DNA from: an uncultured bacterium
GTDB taxonomy: Bacteria; Cyanobacteriota; Vampirovibrionia; Gastranaerophilales; Gastranaerophilaceae
DNA length: 64,000 nt
Assembly: GCA_902792085.1 (NCBI GenBank)
Contig: CADAYE010000006.1
Span: 44,615 to 108,614 of the forward strand
Direction of reading: 5' to 3'
The position numbers and the translations under genes are program-made. The notes beneath the pieces are model-generated. The model was given only the letters and a program-made list of their open reading frames with translations, was not told the DNA's origin and did no database searches. Below, one piece after another: positions 17,451 through 26,282 of the stretch (its first letter is position 1; every line of letters starts with the position of its first letter).

Positions 17451-17771
17451 ATGCTTCGTAAAAATATGACCGAACAAGAAAAAGTTTTATGGAATATTTT
17501 GAGAAATAACCGTTTTTATGGTCTTAAATTTCGCAGACAAGTCCCTATTGGAAATTATGTAGCAGACTTTGTTTGTGAAATACATAATGTGATAATAGAA
17601 CTTGACTGAGGTCAGCACAATGAGCCTGAAAACATAGAAAAAGATAAACAAAGAACAGCTTTTTTAGAAAGTAAAGGTTATAAAGTTTTAAGGTTTTGGA
17701 ATAATGAAATTGATAATAATTTAGAGGGTGCTTGTGAAGTTATTTACAGAACAATTTTCAAGAAAGACTAA
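17451..17771 (+). pseudogene. DUF559 (Vsr-like endonuclease) gene broken by an internal TGA
   Basis: Translation gives MLRKNMTEQEKVLWNILRNN, then FRRQVPIGNYVADFVCE, then IIELD-stop-GQH, then YKVLRFWNNEIDNNLEGACE. This is a full DUF559 domain of 106 codons. The conserved IELDGGQH glycine codon is replaced by TGA at 17607-17609 (one-base change from GGA). Other genes here stop at TGA (for example at 10833), so recoding is unlikely. The gene lies between two direct copies and one inverted copy of the palindromic repeat, and the inverted copy starts at its stop codon. Confidence 0.85.
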
Positions 17772-17838
17772 CCCCTCACCCGCATTTGTACGGCTCATAC
17801 TTCGCCTACAACTGCTCCCTCTCCCGATGGTAGAGGGA
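17772..17838 (-). repeat. palindromic repeat copy, inverted, abutting the DUF559 pseudogene
   Basis: Starts CCCCTCACCCG one base after the pseudogene stop codon and ends CTCCCGATGGTAGAGGG, the reverse complement of the order in the two copies upstream of the pseudogene. Together they flank it as inverted repeats. Confidence 0.85.
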
Positions 17839-17948
17839 GTTTTTAAGTAATGAAATTCACTTCTTATTTCCCGCTAACAAATTTTATTTTTACGGGTTTT
17901 ATAATATGATATCGCAGGGGTAAATATAAACTCGAAAAGGATATGAAA

Positions 17949-18635
17949 ATGCAAGTACAAAGAATTTCAAACAACAACACAAATTTTGGTTCAAAAATAA
18001 GATTTAACTATAACCAGTGTGGAGGTGGCAGTAAAACTTCATTGAATGAGTTATATCTGGTTTTAGAAAATGGCAGAGCCAAAGTTGATAGAACTTTATT
18101 AAGAGCATATAAAGGTCTGCTTAATGATGGTAAAGAAAACACATATACTTTTTTTGATGACTGTCTTAACAGAAGTAGTTATTTAAAAGTAGAAGATTCA
18201 ACAGGCAATAATTATTACAAATTGCCAAGATGGGAACAAGATTTAAAATACAATGGAATTAGAGATATGATTGTAGATATAGCAAGAAAAGAAGGTATAA
18301 TTTCGGGGAAACCTTTTGGTTTAAAAAATTTAGAAGGTTTGTATAATTCTCGTGACATCTATGGTGATGCGTCTAAAATGAATAAACGACTTGCAGAGCA
18401 TGGGTTTAAGAAAACATCTCCGAAATCGGAAAGTGATTTAAAAGAAGAAAATCTATTAGTGCAAGAAGAATTAAAAGAAATAGAAAAACTAAAATCGTCT
18501 GATTCCAAGTATAAAGACGGATACATTAATTATTTAAAATCAGTAATAAGAAATAAAATCAATGCTAAATACAAATCTGAGTATGAAGAATTAATTGATA
18601 CTCAAAAAAGAGTTGTAAAGTCTAATGAAGTTTAG
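17949..18635 (+). CDS. hypothetical protein with MQV...NTNFG N-terminus
   Basis: I do not recognise this 228-residue protein. No signal peptide or TM segment is seen. The N-terminus, MQVQRISNNNTNFGSKIRF, resembles that of the 52120 protein (MQVNS...MAFKAS), hinting at a shared short N-terminal tag. The C-terminal third is Lys/Glu-rich and helical. I chose the second of two nearby ATGs because the AAAGG ribosome-binding site ends 8 nt before it but only 2 nt before the first (17943). It stands alone between the repeat island and a bidirectional terminator. Confidence 0.6.
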   Translation: MQVQRISNNNTNFGSKIRFNYNQCGGGSKTSLNELYLVLENGRAKVDRTLLRAYKGLLNDGKENTYTFFDDCLNRSSYLKVEDSTGNNYYKLPRWEQDLKYNGIRDMIVDIARKEGIISGKPFGLKNLEGLYNSRDIYGDASKMNKRLAEHGFKKTSPKSESDLKEENLLVQEELKEIEKLKSSDSKYKDGYINYLKSVIRNKINAKYKSEYEELIDTQKRVVKSNEV

Positions 18636-18704
18636 ATTTGACAATTAAGGAATTGGTAGGTTGGGTGAAACCCAGCAATAACGAAATTTTCTATTAATAT
18701 AATA

Positions 18705-18736
18705 AAAGAGGCTCTGAATAATCAGAACCTCTTCTT
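18705..18736. terminator. bidirectional terminator between the hypothetical and SLH genes
   Basis: AGAGG-c-TCTGA pairs with TCAGA-a-CCTCT around ATAA. T-rich runs on both sides allow use by both convergent genes. Confidence 0.8.
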
Positions 18737-18757
18737 TATATGTTTTAAGAAATCAAA

Positions 18758-20026
18758 TTACTTAGAGATGCTTGCATCATCAAGCAAGATAACTTGAATT
18801 TCTTCACCTTCGTGTGCAACATAGTTCAAACCAGGAGTAACCAAACCTGTGATTAAACCAACACCTGCACCGACAGGAGTACCAATAGCAACACCGGTAC
18901 CAACTTTGTCAGGGTTAGGAATGAATGAGAAACCAACACCTGCGCCTGTACCAACTGCAGTACCACCAACAGTGTATAATGCAACTTTACCTGCTGTCAT
19001 CCAAGGACCTTCTTTCAAAGCATAATCTTTGTAGAATGGTTTAGCGTTCATATCAACTGTTTTTCCGTTCGGAGTTACGACTTTAGTAATTTGAGTGTAA
19101 ACTCTTGCGTTTTTGTTGAACCATTGCGGATCTTGGATATTCAAAACTGTTCCGTAGAATTTAGAACCTGCAGGGAATAATAATGTTCCTTCTTCTGTAA
19201 CGATATCTTGTGGGTTTGTAAATACAACAGTATCACCTGCAGATGCTAATTTAGATTTGAATTTATCAGTATATTCAATTTCTAAAATGTTACCTTCTTT
19301 AACAACATTTCTCAAGTTAGTAATTGTAACTTCGTTGCAAGGTGCTTTTTTAGAAACATTTAAGTGTTCAGTTCCCAAAATTGTTTCTGCTTTGTATTGA
19401 GATTTAACAAGGTCTAATTTTTTGCTTAATCTGTATAATAATACAGCAGCTTCTGCTCTTGTTAAGTCTTCGGTAGGTCTTAATTCATTTTCATTCGGAT
19501 GATTTACATAAATTCCGTATGACAATGTTTTAGCATAAACATTTTTTGCCCAGTTAGGGATTTTCTTTGCATCAGAGAATTTATTAACAATTGAATTATC
19601 AACTGTTCCGTCAATTGTAATGTGAGATATAACTGACTGTGCTTCATCTCTCAAAATTGAACCGTTTGGTCTGAATGTTCCGTCAGGATAACCGTAAACC
19701 AAACCGATTTGTTGAGATCTTGCAATTGCATCATGGTCTGCACCTGATTTTGCTACGTCAGTATAAGGAACTTCGGTAACAATTGCTGCGTTGCTTTGAC
19801 CCAAAACTTTTAATAAAGCGGTAACGAAATCAACTCTTGAAATTTTTGCTTCAGGGTTGAATTTACCGTTTGATAAAAACATTACAGAATCATCTACAAC
19901 TTCTGCAATTTCTGTTCTAGCCCAGTAGTTTGCATCTACGTCTTTAATCTTTGCTGCAGCAAAGACAGGAGCCGTAGTAATTGAAAGCATACCTGCTACT
20001 AATAAGCCTGCTAATAATTTTTTCAT
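18758..20026 (-). CDS. secreted SLH-domain protein
   Basis: Signal peptide MKKLLAGLLVAGMLSITTAP (cleavage near VFA-AA), then three SLH repeats over about residues 27-210 (including WARTEIAEVVDD, YPDGTFRPNGSILRDEAQ and LRPTEDLTRAEAAVLLYRL). SLH domains bind cell-wall or secondary-wall polymers. A middle beta-rich domain and a Gly/Val-rich stretch (about 345-405, a glycine-zipper-like hydrophobic region) complete the 422 residues. A consensus-like promoter and AGAGGAAGT ribosome-binding site suggest strong expression. It probably tethers the envelope; the exact role is unknown. Confidence 0.85.
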   Translation of the reverse strand: MKKLLAGLLVAGMLSITTAPVFAAAKIKDVDANYWARTEIAEVVDDSVMFLSNGKFNPEAKISRVDFVTALLKVLGQSNAAIVTEVPYTDVAKSGADHDAIARSQQIGLVYGYPDGTFRPNGSILRDEAQSVISHITIDGTVDNSIVNKFSDAKKIPNWAKNVYAKTLSYGIYVNHPNENELRPTEDLTRAEAAVLLYRLSKKLDLVKSQYKAETILGTEHLNVSKKAPCNEVTITNLRNVVKEGNILEIEYTDKFKSKLASAGDTVVFTNPQDIVTEEGTLLFPAGSKFYGTVLNIQDPQWFNKNARVYTQITKVVTPNGKTVDMNAKPFYKDYALKEGPWMTAGKVALYTVGGTAVGTGAGVGFSFIPNPDKVGTGVAIGTPVGAGVGLITGLVTPGLNYVAHEGEEIQVILLDDASISK

Positions 20027-20078
20027 TTTTTACTTCCTCTTTCTTTTCTACTACTATTAGTAAACCAACATCGCCTTT

Positions 20079-20107
20079 ATTATAGTACAATTATTTCTAA
20101 ATGTAAA
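20079..20107 (-). promoter_or_regulatory. promoter of the SLH gene
   Basis: On the minus strand, TTTACA (20102-20107) and TATAAT (20079-20084) are separated by 17 bp, giving a predicted leader of about 45 nt. Confidence 0.75.
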
Positions 20108-20208
20108 GTAGTTTAACAATCAGAAATAAATATTTTCAGTTTGTTTTCTAATTTATTTCATAACAGTATTTTTGTGTTATTATCAAACTGTTAAAGGGAG
20201 ATTATACT

Positions 20209-21783
20209 ATGCTTGATAAATATTATTTGACTACGGCGATTGACTATGTGAACGGTGCTCCGCATATCGGACATGCGTATGAAAAGATTTTGACAGATAT
20301 TATCGCAAGACATTATTCGTTAAGAACCGATAATATGTTTTTCTTAACCGGAACTGATGAACATGGAATAAAAATTCAAAAAACAGCAGCAAGTCATGGT
20401 ATAACACCAAAACAACTTTGTGATGAAAATTCTCAAAAGTTCAAAGATGCATGGGCAAAATTGGATATTAAATATAACAGATTTATCAGGACAACTGACA
20501 AAGACCATGAACAAATTGTTCAGAAGATATTCCAAAAATTAAAAGACAAAGGTGCAATTTATAAACACGAATACGAAGGCTGGTATTGTCAGGGGTGTGA
20601 GTGTTTTCTTAATCCAAAAGATTTAACAGAAGACGGACTTTGCCCTGATCACCTCAAAAAACCTGATGTAGTTAAAGAAGAAAATTATTTCTTTAAATTG
20701 ACGGATTATAAAGATGCTATTATTAAGCACATAAAAGAACATCCCGATTTTATCGTACCAAGTTTCAGAGCGAATGAAGTTTTAAATCAATTAGAAGATA
20801 TACAGGATATTTCTGTTTCCCGCTCAAAAGAAAATGTCGGCTGGGGAATTGATATTTTAGATGATCCAGAACAGTCAATTTATGTATGGATAGATGCGCT
20901 TTCAAATTATATTACCGCTATCGGATATGACCCTGACGGCTCAAGTGAACAATTCAAAAATTTATGGCCTGTTGATGTCCATGTGATAGGTAAAGATATT
21001 TTGAAATTCCACGCTATTTATTGGCCGGCAATTTTACTCGCATTAGATTTGCCTTTGCCTAAACACATATTTGCGCACGGCTGGATTACTATTGATGAAA
21101 CAAAAATGTCAAAATCGTTAGGCAATGTTGTTTCTCCGACTTCTGTTTTAGAAAACTTTGAATTAAAATATCCTGATGCGTTCAGATATTATATGGCAAC
21201 ATCTGCGCCTTGCGGTCGTGACGGCAATTATTCAGATCAGGATTTTAAAGAAAAAGTTAATGCACACCTTGCAAACAGTATGGGCAATTTGTTAAACAGA
21301 AGTTTATCAATGCTTGTCAAATATTTTGACGGCGAAATAAAACCTGAATTTATTGAAAATCGTTCAGGTGAAGCCGAAAGTTTACTAAAAACGGCTTTAG
21401 GGACGGTCAAAATTGTTGAAAATCATTTTAATCATTTTGAAATTCAGGAAGCGGCGCAGGAAATTATTTCACTTGTTGATGCTACAAATAAATTTGTAAC
21501 TGATAATGCCCCGTGGACTTTGGCTAAAGAAGAAAAAATGACTGAATGCGGTCAGGTATTGGCAACGGTGCTTGAGATTATGTGCATAATTTCGTCATTA
21601 ATTTATCCATATTGCCCAAATATTGCAAATGATATGGCAAAACAGTTAAGTTATGATATAACAACCAAATATGATGACATAACATCAACGAATATTAAAG
21701 CAGGAAAACTCATTACAAAAGAAGAAATTTTTCCTGTATTTTTAAGAGTTGATTCAGAACTCGCCGATAAATCTAAGAAATAA
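20209..21783 (+). CDS. metG: methionyl-tRNA synthetase
   Basis: Charges tRNA-Met. The HIGH motif is in GAPHIGHAYEKILTD, the KMSKS loop in TKMSKSLGNVVSP, and the zinc knuckle residues in YCQGCECF...GLCPDH. The catalytic core and anticodon-binding helical domain are complete. The 524-residue length fits the short form without the C-terminal tRNA-binding EMAP domain. AAGGGAG lies before the ATG, with TGTTATTAT as a possible extended -10 at 20175-20183. It converges on the NagA-like gene 7 bp downstream. Confidence 0.97.
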   Translation: MLDKYYLTTAIDYVNGAPHIGHAYEKILTDIIARHYSLRTDNMFFLTGTDEHGIKIQKTAASHGITPKQLCDENSQKFKDAWAKLDIKYNRFIRTTDKDHEQIVQKIFQKLKDKGAIYKHEYEGWYCQGCECFLNPKDLTEDGLCPDHLKKPDVVKEENYFFKLTDYKDAIIKHIKEHPDFIVPSFRANEVLNQLEDIQDISVSRSKENVGWGIDILDDPEQSIYVWIDALSNYITAIGYDPDGSSEQFKNLWPVDVHVIGKDILKFHAIYWPAILLALDLPLPKHIFAHGWITIDETKMSKSLGNVVSPTSVLENFELKYPDAFRYYMATSAPCGRDGNYSDQDFKEKVNAHLANSMGNLLNRSLSMLVKYFDGEIKPEFIENRSGEAESLLKTALGTVKIVENHFNHFEIQEAAQEIISLVDATNKFVTDNAPWTLAKEEKMTECGQVLATVLEIMCIISSLIYPYCPNIANDMAKQLSYDITTKYDDITSTNIKAGKLITKEEIFPVFLRVDSELADKSKK

Positions 21784-21790
21784 CTGCGAA

Positions 21791-22852
21791 TTATGCGTAC
21801 CAAGAATGCACATTGTTTGTATATGATTTTAGTATTGATTTGGCGCTATCTTCGTTAAACGCATTCCTGCTGTTATCACTAATCAGACCTTTTGCATTTG
21901 CATATAAAGTTTCAGCAATTTGTCGTTCTTTAAAAGCATTAACATATTCACTGCTATTTGGACCATATTTAGCTTTTACGGCATTAAAACGGAAGCATGC
22001 AGATTTTAAATTGTTATAGTGACTTATAAACTCAGGATTTATTTTTACATTGTTTTTAATCATAGCATTCCCCAAAAGTTTAGAACTACCGGCAAGTGTC
22101 CCCTGAGCGGAAGTTGCTTTTTCTCCGTCAAAATAAACTTTTTCATCCGCAAAAACAAAACTGCTTAAATTTGTTCTTGCACACGGAAGTGAATCAGATA
22201 TTAACAAGATTTTATCCGCAGGTTTAGATTTAAAAAGTAGTTTTAGTGCATCATCATTTACATGATATCCGTCTGCAATAACTTCCGCATATAAACTATC
22301 ATTTATCAATGCAGATAGAGCCGTTGATTTTGTTCTGTGATTTATTCCGCTCATTGCGTTGAACATGTGTGTAACTCCGTCACAGCCTGCCAAATCTCCA
22401 CCGATACAATGACCTGCTTGAACCTTAATTCCTTTATTTTTGAGATAAGTTATTAAATTTTCGCCGTTTTTCATGTATGTACGACAAAGTTCCGGAGCCA
22501 AAGTGACAATTCTTATAAAATCATCTGCAATTTTCTTAAAATTTTCAATTGTCGGTTCTAAAAAATGTACAGGATTGTGAATCCCTTTTTTTTCGGGATT
22601 TAAAAATATTCCCTCAAGATGAACCCCAAATATCTTTGCTCCGTCTTTTTGTTTTTTAGAAGCCTCTTTTATCACTTTTATTTGTTTTTGAGTATTTTCA
22701 ATACTGTCAGTGACAAGAGTAGGAAAAATTCCGCCAACTCCGTCTTTTTTAATTTTATTTGCAACTTCAAGGACATCATTTACGTTAGCCTTATTAAAAT
22801 CGACCCCGTATGCTCCGTGAAAATGCTGTTCAATAAGCAATTTTGTTATCAT
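21791..22852 (-). CDS. nagA: N-acetylglucosamine-6-phosphate deacetylase-like protein
   Basis: An amidohydrolase-superfamily protein resembling NagA. Visible motifs are EQHFHGAYGVDF (metal-site strand), IFGVHLEGIFLNPEKKG, VQAGHC, VTHMFNAMSGI, IADGYHV and ILLISDSLPC (catalytic Asp). It is 353 residues but lacks the usual N-terminal beta-sandwich segment. The last about 80 residues are helical (FRFNAVKAKYGPNSSEYVNA) and do not match the usual NagA C-terminus. Activity as a deacetylase is therefore plausible, not certain. GAGG stands 6 nt before the ATG. There is no nagB nearby, although glmS lies elsewhere in the window. Confidence 0.75.
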   Translation of the reverse strand: MITKLLIEQHFHGAYGVDFNKANVNDVLEVANKIKKDGVGGIFPTLVTDSIENTQKQIKVIKEASKKQKDGAKIFGVHLEGIFLNPEKKGIHNPVHFLEPTIENFKKIADDFIRIVTLAPELCRTYMKNGENLITYLKNKGIKVQAGHCIGGDLAGCDGVTHMFNAMSGINHRTKSTALSALINDSLYAEVIADGYHVNDDALKLLFKSKPADKILLISDSLPCARTNLSSFVFADEKVYFDGEKATSAQGTLAGSSKLLGNAMIKNNVKINPEFISHYNNLKSACFRFNAVKAKYGPNSSEYVNAFKERQIAETLYANAKGLISDNSRNAFNEDSAKSILKSYTNNVHSWYA

Positions 22853-22903
22853 TTAAACCTCTATCATCACAATATAAAAATCGTAAATTTAAATTTTATA
22901 TTA

Positions 22904-24379
22904 TTAAATTACGCTCCCTGCAAAAACTTTTCTTGCTTCTTCTCTATCATCAAAGTGAATAGTTTTGTCTTTGAGAATTTGATAATCTTCATGTCCTTTG
23001 CCTGCAATAATCACGACATCATTATTTGAAGCAATAGTTTTCAAAAGTCCGATAGCCTCTCTTCTGTCGGGTTCAACCGTAACTGTTTCGGGATCAACAG
23101 ATTTTAAACCTGCAATAATGTCTGTTATAATTTGTTGCGGATTTTCGCTTCTTGGGTTGTCACTTGTAATAATTATTCTATCCGATAACTGTTGTGCAAT
23201 TGCTCCCATTTTTGGACGCTTTGTTGCATCTCTGTCTCCGCCGCATCCAAAAACGCAGATAAGTTTGCCATTTGACGGTGTAATTTCCCTTGCCGTTTTC
23301 AATACATTTTCAAGCCCGTCAGGTGTGTGTGCATAATCAACAATAACAAGCGGCTTTTTGTTTACAACTTCAAATCTTCCTGCAACGCCATGGACATTTT
23401 GTAATGCGTTTAACGCAATATTTATATCAATACCCATTGCAACAGAAGATGCAATAGCTGCAAGCACATTATAAACACTAAACATTCCGTTCATGTGAAG
23501 ATTTACGCTATATTCATCATTTTTATATGTAAGAGTAAATTCTGCGCCGTTTGGAGAAAAACTTATATTTTTAGCCATAACATCTGCGCTGTTTTTTACC
23601 CCGTATGTTAATTTTAAAACTCCATCAGGGACTTCATTTAAAAATCTTTCGCCATATTCATCATCAATGTTTATTATTGCAAAATTTCCTTCTTCAAGTC
23701 TTTGGAATAAGAGTGCTTTTGCTTTAAAATAATTTTCCATTGTAATATGGTAATCTAAATGGTCTTGGGTTAAATTAGTGAATACAGCACCGTTAAATCG
23801 GCAGCCGCCTACTCTGTTTTGTTCTAATGCGTGCGAACTGACTTCCATTACTACATTATCAATTTTTTCAATATCTTTAATCATTCTTAATGTAGCCTGA
23901 AGTTCCGGAGCCTGAGGAGTTGTGTGTTTTGCGTTTCGGTATTCGCTTTTTGATGATAATTTATATCCTAAAGTTCCGATAAGTGCACATTTTTGATTAT
24001 TTTCTTCCAATATTTTCTGAATAAGATGTGTAACGGTTGTTTTTCCGTTTGTACCTGTAATGCCAATTAAATTTATACCCTTCGACGGACTTGAATAAAA
24101 TCTGTCCGCTATATCTGCTATCTGATATTTGGTTGATGCAACCTGAACCTGCGGAACATTTACTCCATCGACTTTTCTTTCGACCAAAAGTGCAACTGCA
24201 CCGCTATCAATTGCCATTTGAGCATATTCATGCCCGTCTGTATGTTCTCCTATAAGACAGACAAATATATCACCCTGTTTTGTCGTTTTTGAATTATAAG
24301 AAATTCCTGAGATTTCTACATTTTTAAAGTTTATAAGGTCTTTGTATTTTAAGTATTCAATTAGTTCGTCAAGTTTCAT
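22904..24379 (-). CDS. murE: UDP-MurNAc-L-Ala-D-Glu:meso-diaminopimelate ligase
   Basis: Adds the third residue of the peptidoglycan stem peptide. The ATP-binding P-loop is GITGTNGKTTVTHLIQ, the carbamylated-lysine region follows HTTPQAPE, and DNPRSENP (about residue 406) is the motif of the meso-diaminopimelate-specific enzymes. The 491-residue length is normal. It follows ftsI by 12 bp with GAGGAA before the ATG, preserving part of the dcw cluster order. rsmH, mraY and murF are not adjacent. Confidence 0.97.
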   Translation of the reverse strand: MKLDELIEYLKYKDLINFKNVEISGISYNSKTTKQGDIFVCLIGEHTDGHEYAQMAIDSGAVALLVERKVDGVNVPQVQVASTKYQIADIADRFYSSPSKGINLIGITGTNGKTTVTHLIQKILEENNQKCALIGTLGYKLSSKSEYRNAKHTTPQAPELQATLRMIKDIEKIDNVVMEVSSHALEQNRVGGCRFNGAVFTNLTQDHLDYHITMENYFKAKALLFQRLEEGNFAIINIDDEYGERFLNEVPDGVLKLTYGVKNSADVMAKNISFSPNGAEFTLTYKNDEYSVNLHMNGMFSVYNVLAAIASSVAMGIDINIALNALQNVHGVAGRFEVVNKKPLVIVDYAHTPDGLENVLKTAREITPSNGKLICVFGCGGDRDATKRPKMGAIAQQLSDRIIITSDNPRSENPQQIITDIIAGLKSVDPETVTVEPDRREAIGLLKTIASNNDVVIIAGKGHEDYQILKDKTIHFDDREEARKVFAGSVI

Positions 24380-24391
24380 ATTTTATTCCTC

Positions 24392-26155
24392 TTAATGTTT
24401 TGTTGTCTGTTTTTGTACTTTATCAGGTTTAATATCAAGTATTCTGCCTACTTGTTCTGTTATTTCGTGAAATACAGGACCGGCAACCGTATTCCCCCAT
24501 ACAGCACCTTTTGATGCGCTGTCAACAACGACATAAACAAGAACCTGTGGGTCATTAGCAGGGAAATACCCTATTGTAGAGGTGTACATTGCCCCTGAAT
24601 AACCTTTGCCGTTTGCAGCAGGTTTCCTTGATGTTCCTGTTTTTGCCGCTATGTTGTATAAATCTGATTTTATTGTAGATTTTCCGTTATTAACGCTTTG
24701 AACAAGCAATTTTGTAATTGTTTTTGCTGTCTGAGGCGATATTGTCGGGATTCTTTTTATTCTTTCTTCTTCCTCTTCAGGAGCATATTTGATTATGTGA
24801 GGTGTTACTCTCACTCCGTTATTTGCAAGAGCGGAAACAGCTGAAACCATCTGCATAATAGAAACTGATGTTCCGTAACCGTATGACATGGTCATTCTTA
24901 TCCCGTCGTCCCAATGCTTTGGATTGGCAAGAAGCCCTGAAGATTCTCCGGGTAAATCAATTCCTGATTTTTCCCCATAGCCAAACTTTTTAAGCATTGA
25001 ATAAAATTCTTTATAAGTCATAAGTTTGCCGACATTAACAGAGCCGACATTACTTGAATGTTCAAAAAGGTAAACAAGATTAATTCTGCCCGGGGCGCCT
25101 CTTTGTTCGTAGTCATAATTTTTAATCGTATAATTGCCATATTTCATTATACCTTGGTCCGGGATTATTGAATTTTCGTTAATTTTGCCAAGTTCCATGG
25201 CACTTGTTACCGTAATAATTTTGAATGTTGAACCTGGCGGATATACATCAACCAATGGCCAATTTCTTATTGCGGTATTTGAAGCCTTTTGAAAATGGTT
25301 AGGATCGTAAGTAGGGTAAACTGCATAAGCAAGAATTTCCCCGTTCTTAGGATTCATTACAATTGCAGCCCCTCGTAATGCACCTTTTTCTTTAACCATT
25401 TTAAATAACTCTTTTTCGCATACATGCTGAATTGCGGCATCAATTGTCAGAGTAACATCAAGACCTTTGGGAGTCATTGTTGGCGCAACCGGATCAGTTG
25501 AAAATTTGTAGATAATCTTGCCGTCACGGGTTTGCTGGTATCCTGTTGCTTTTACGACATGTTCAAGTTTATCTTTTGCACTATATTCAACCCCATCTGA
25601 CACATCCGCATCAAAATTGTAGAAGCCCAAAACATGCGAAGCAAAAACACCTTGCGGATACTCCCTGACATCCTTTTTATCAAGAGATATTGAGCGAAAA
25701 TTATTCTTTGATATAATTTTTATCAATTTTTGAGCAGTATCTCTGTCAACATTTTTCTTTACGGAATGTACTTTAATACTTCTGTCTGATATTTTTTTTG
25801 ATAAAACTTTTTCATTCAGCCCCAAAATAGGAGCAATTTGATGCGCAACTTTTTCAGGGGTTTCTCTTTTTGAATAATCAACGGGTCTTGCATAAATATT
25901 ATAGTAAATTCTGTCTGTCGCAAGTTTTATTCCGTTTCTGTCAAAGATATCACCTCGCAGTTCAAAGTTACGGCTTGCCCTGAGCATTTTACCTCGTTCT
26001 CTGTAATGGCGCGGGTCTATAATTTGTAATACCAAAAGATGAATAAGTAAAATTACAATTATAAATATGTATAAAATATCAAGCACATTTGTTATGCTGT
26101 TGCAACGCCTGTTTCTTTCGGCATTTTTTACTTTTTTATCTTCTCCATATCCCAT
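24392..26155 (-). CDS. ftsI: peptidoglycan D,D-transpeptidase FtsI / PBP2-like
   Basis: A septal class B penicillin-binding protein. One membrane anchor (about residues 24-45) is followed by a dimerisation/pedestal domain and the transpeptidase domain. The catalytic serine sits in PPGSTFKI (about residue 309), the SxN motif in EHSSNVGSVN (about 365) and KTGTS near residue 503. 587 residues. No Shine-Dalgarno sequence precedes the ATG; a TAAAAT hexamer lies exactly 7 nt upstream, predicting a leaderless mRNA. It heads an operon with murE. Confidence 0.94.
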   Translation of the reverse strand: MGYGEDKKVKNAERNRRCNSITNVLDILYIFIIVILLIHLLVLQIIDPRHYRERGKMLRASRNFELRGDIFDRNGIKLATDRIYYNIYARPVDYSKRETPEKVAHQIAPILGLNEKVLSKKISDRSIKVHSVKKNVDRDTAQKLIKIISKNNFRSISLDKKDVREYPQGVFASHVLGFYNFDADVSDGVEYSAKDKLEHVVKATGYQQTRDGKIIYKFSTDPVAPTMTPKGLDVTLTIDAAIQHVCEKELFKMVKEKGALRGAAIVMNPKNGEILAYAVYPTYDPNHFQKASNTAIRNWPLVDVYPPGSTFKIITVTSAMELGKINENSIIPDQGIMKYGNYTIKNYDYEQRGAPGRINLVYLFEHSSNVGSVNVGKLMTYKEFYSMLKKFGYGEKSGIDLPGESSGLLANPKHWDDGIRMTMSYGYGTSVSIMQMVSAVSALANNGVRVTPHIIKYAPEEEEERIKRIPTISPQTAKTITKLLVQSVNNGKSTIKSDLYNIAAKTGTSRKPAANGKGYSGAMYTSTIGYFPANDPQVLVYVVVDSASKGAVWGNTVAGPVFHEITEQVGRILDIKPDKVQKQTTKH

Positions 26156-26161
26156 ATTCCA

Positions 26162-26191
26162 ATTTTAGCACAAGACATCTTTAATCCGTAA
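26162..26191 (-). promoter_or_regulatory. leaderless promoter of ftsI
   Basis: On the minus strand, TTACGG-N18-TAAAAT, with the -10 ending 7 nt before the ftsI ATG. The -35 match is weak. Confidence 0.45.
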
Positions 26192-26282
26192 TATATTAAG
26201 TAATTTTAATATTAGGTTAATATTGTAAATTTCTTTGTATTTATTTGAAAAATGTAGTAAAATAACAAAAAGGAAAACTAAA

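Noticed and set aside
18650..18680. GGTTGGGTGAAACCCAGC-like sequence after the 17949 gene
   Set aside because: It resembles a common dispersed bacterial repeat, but only one short copy is visible here, so I did not list it as a repeat.
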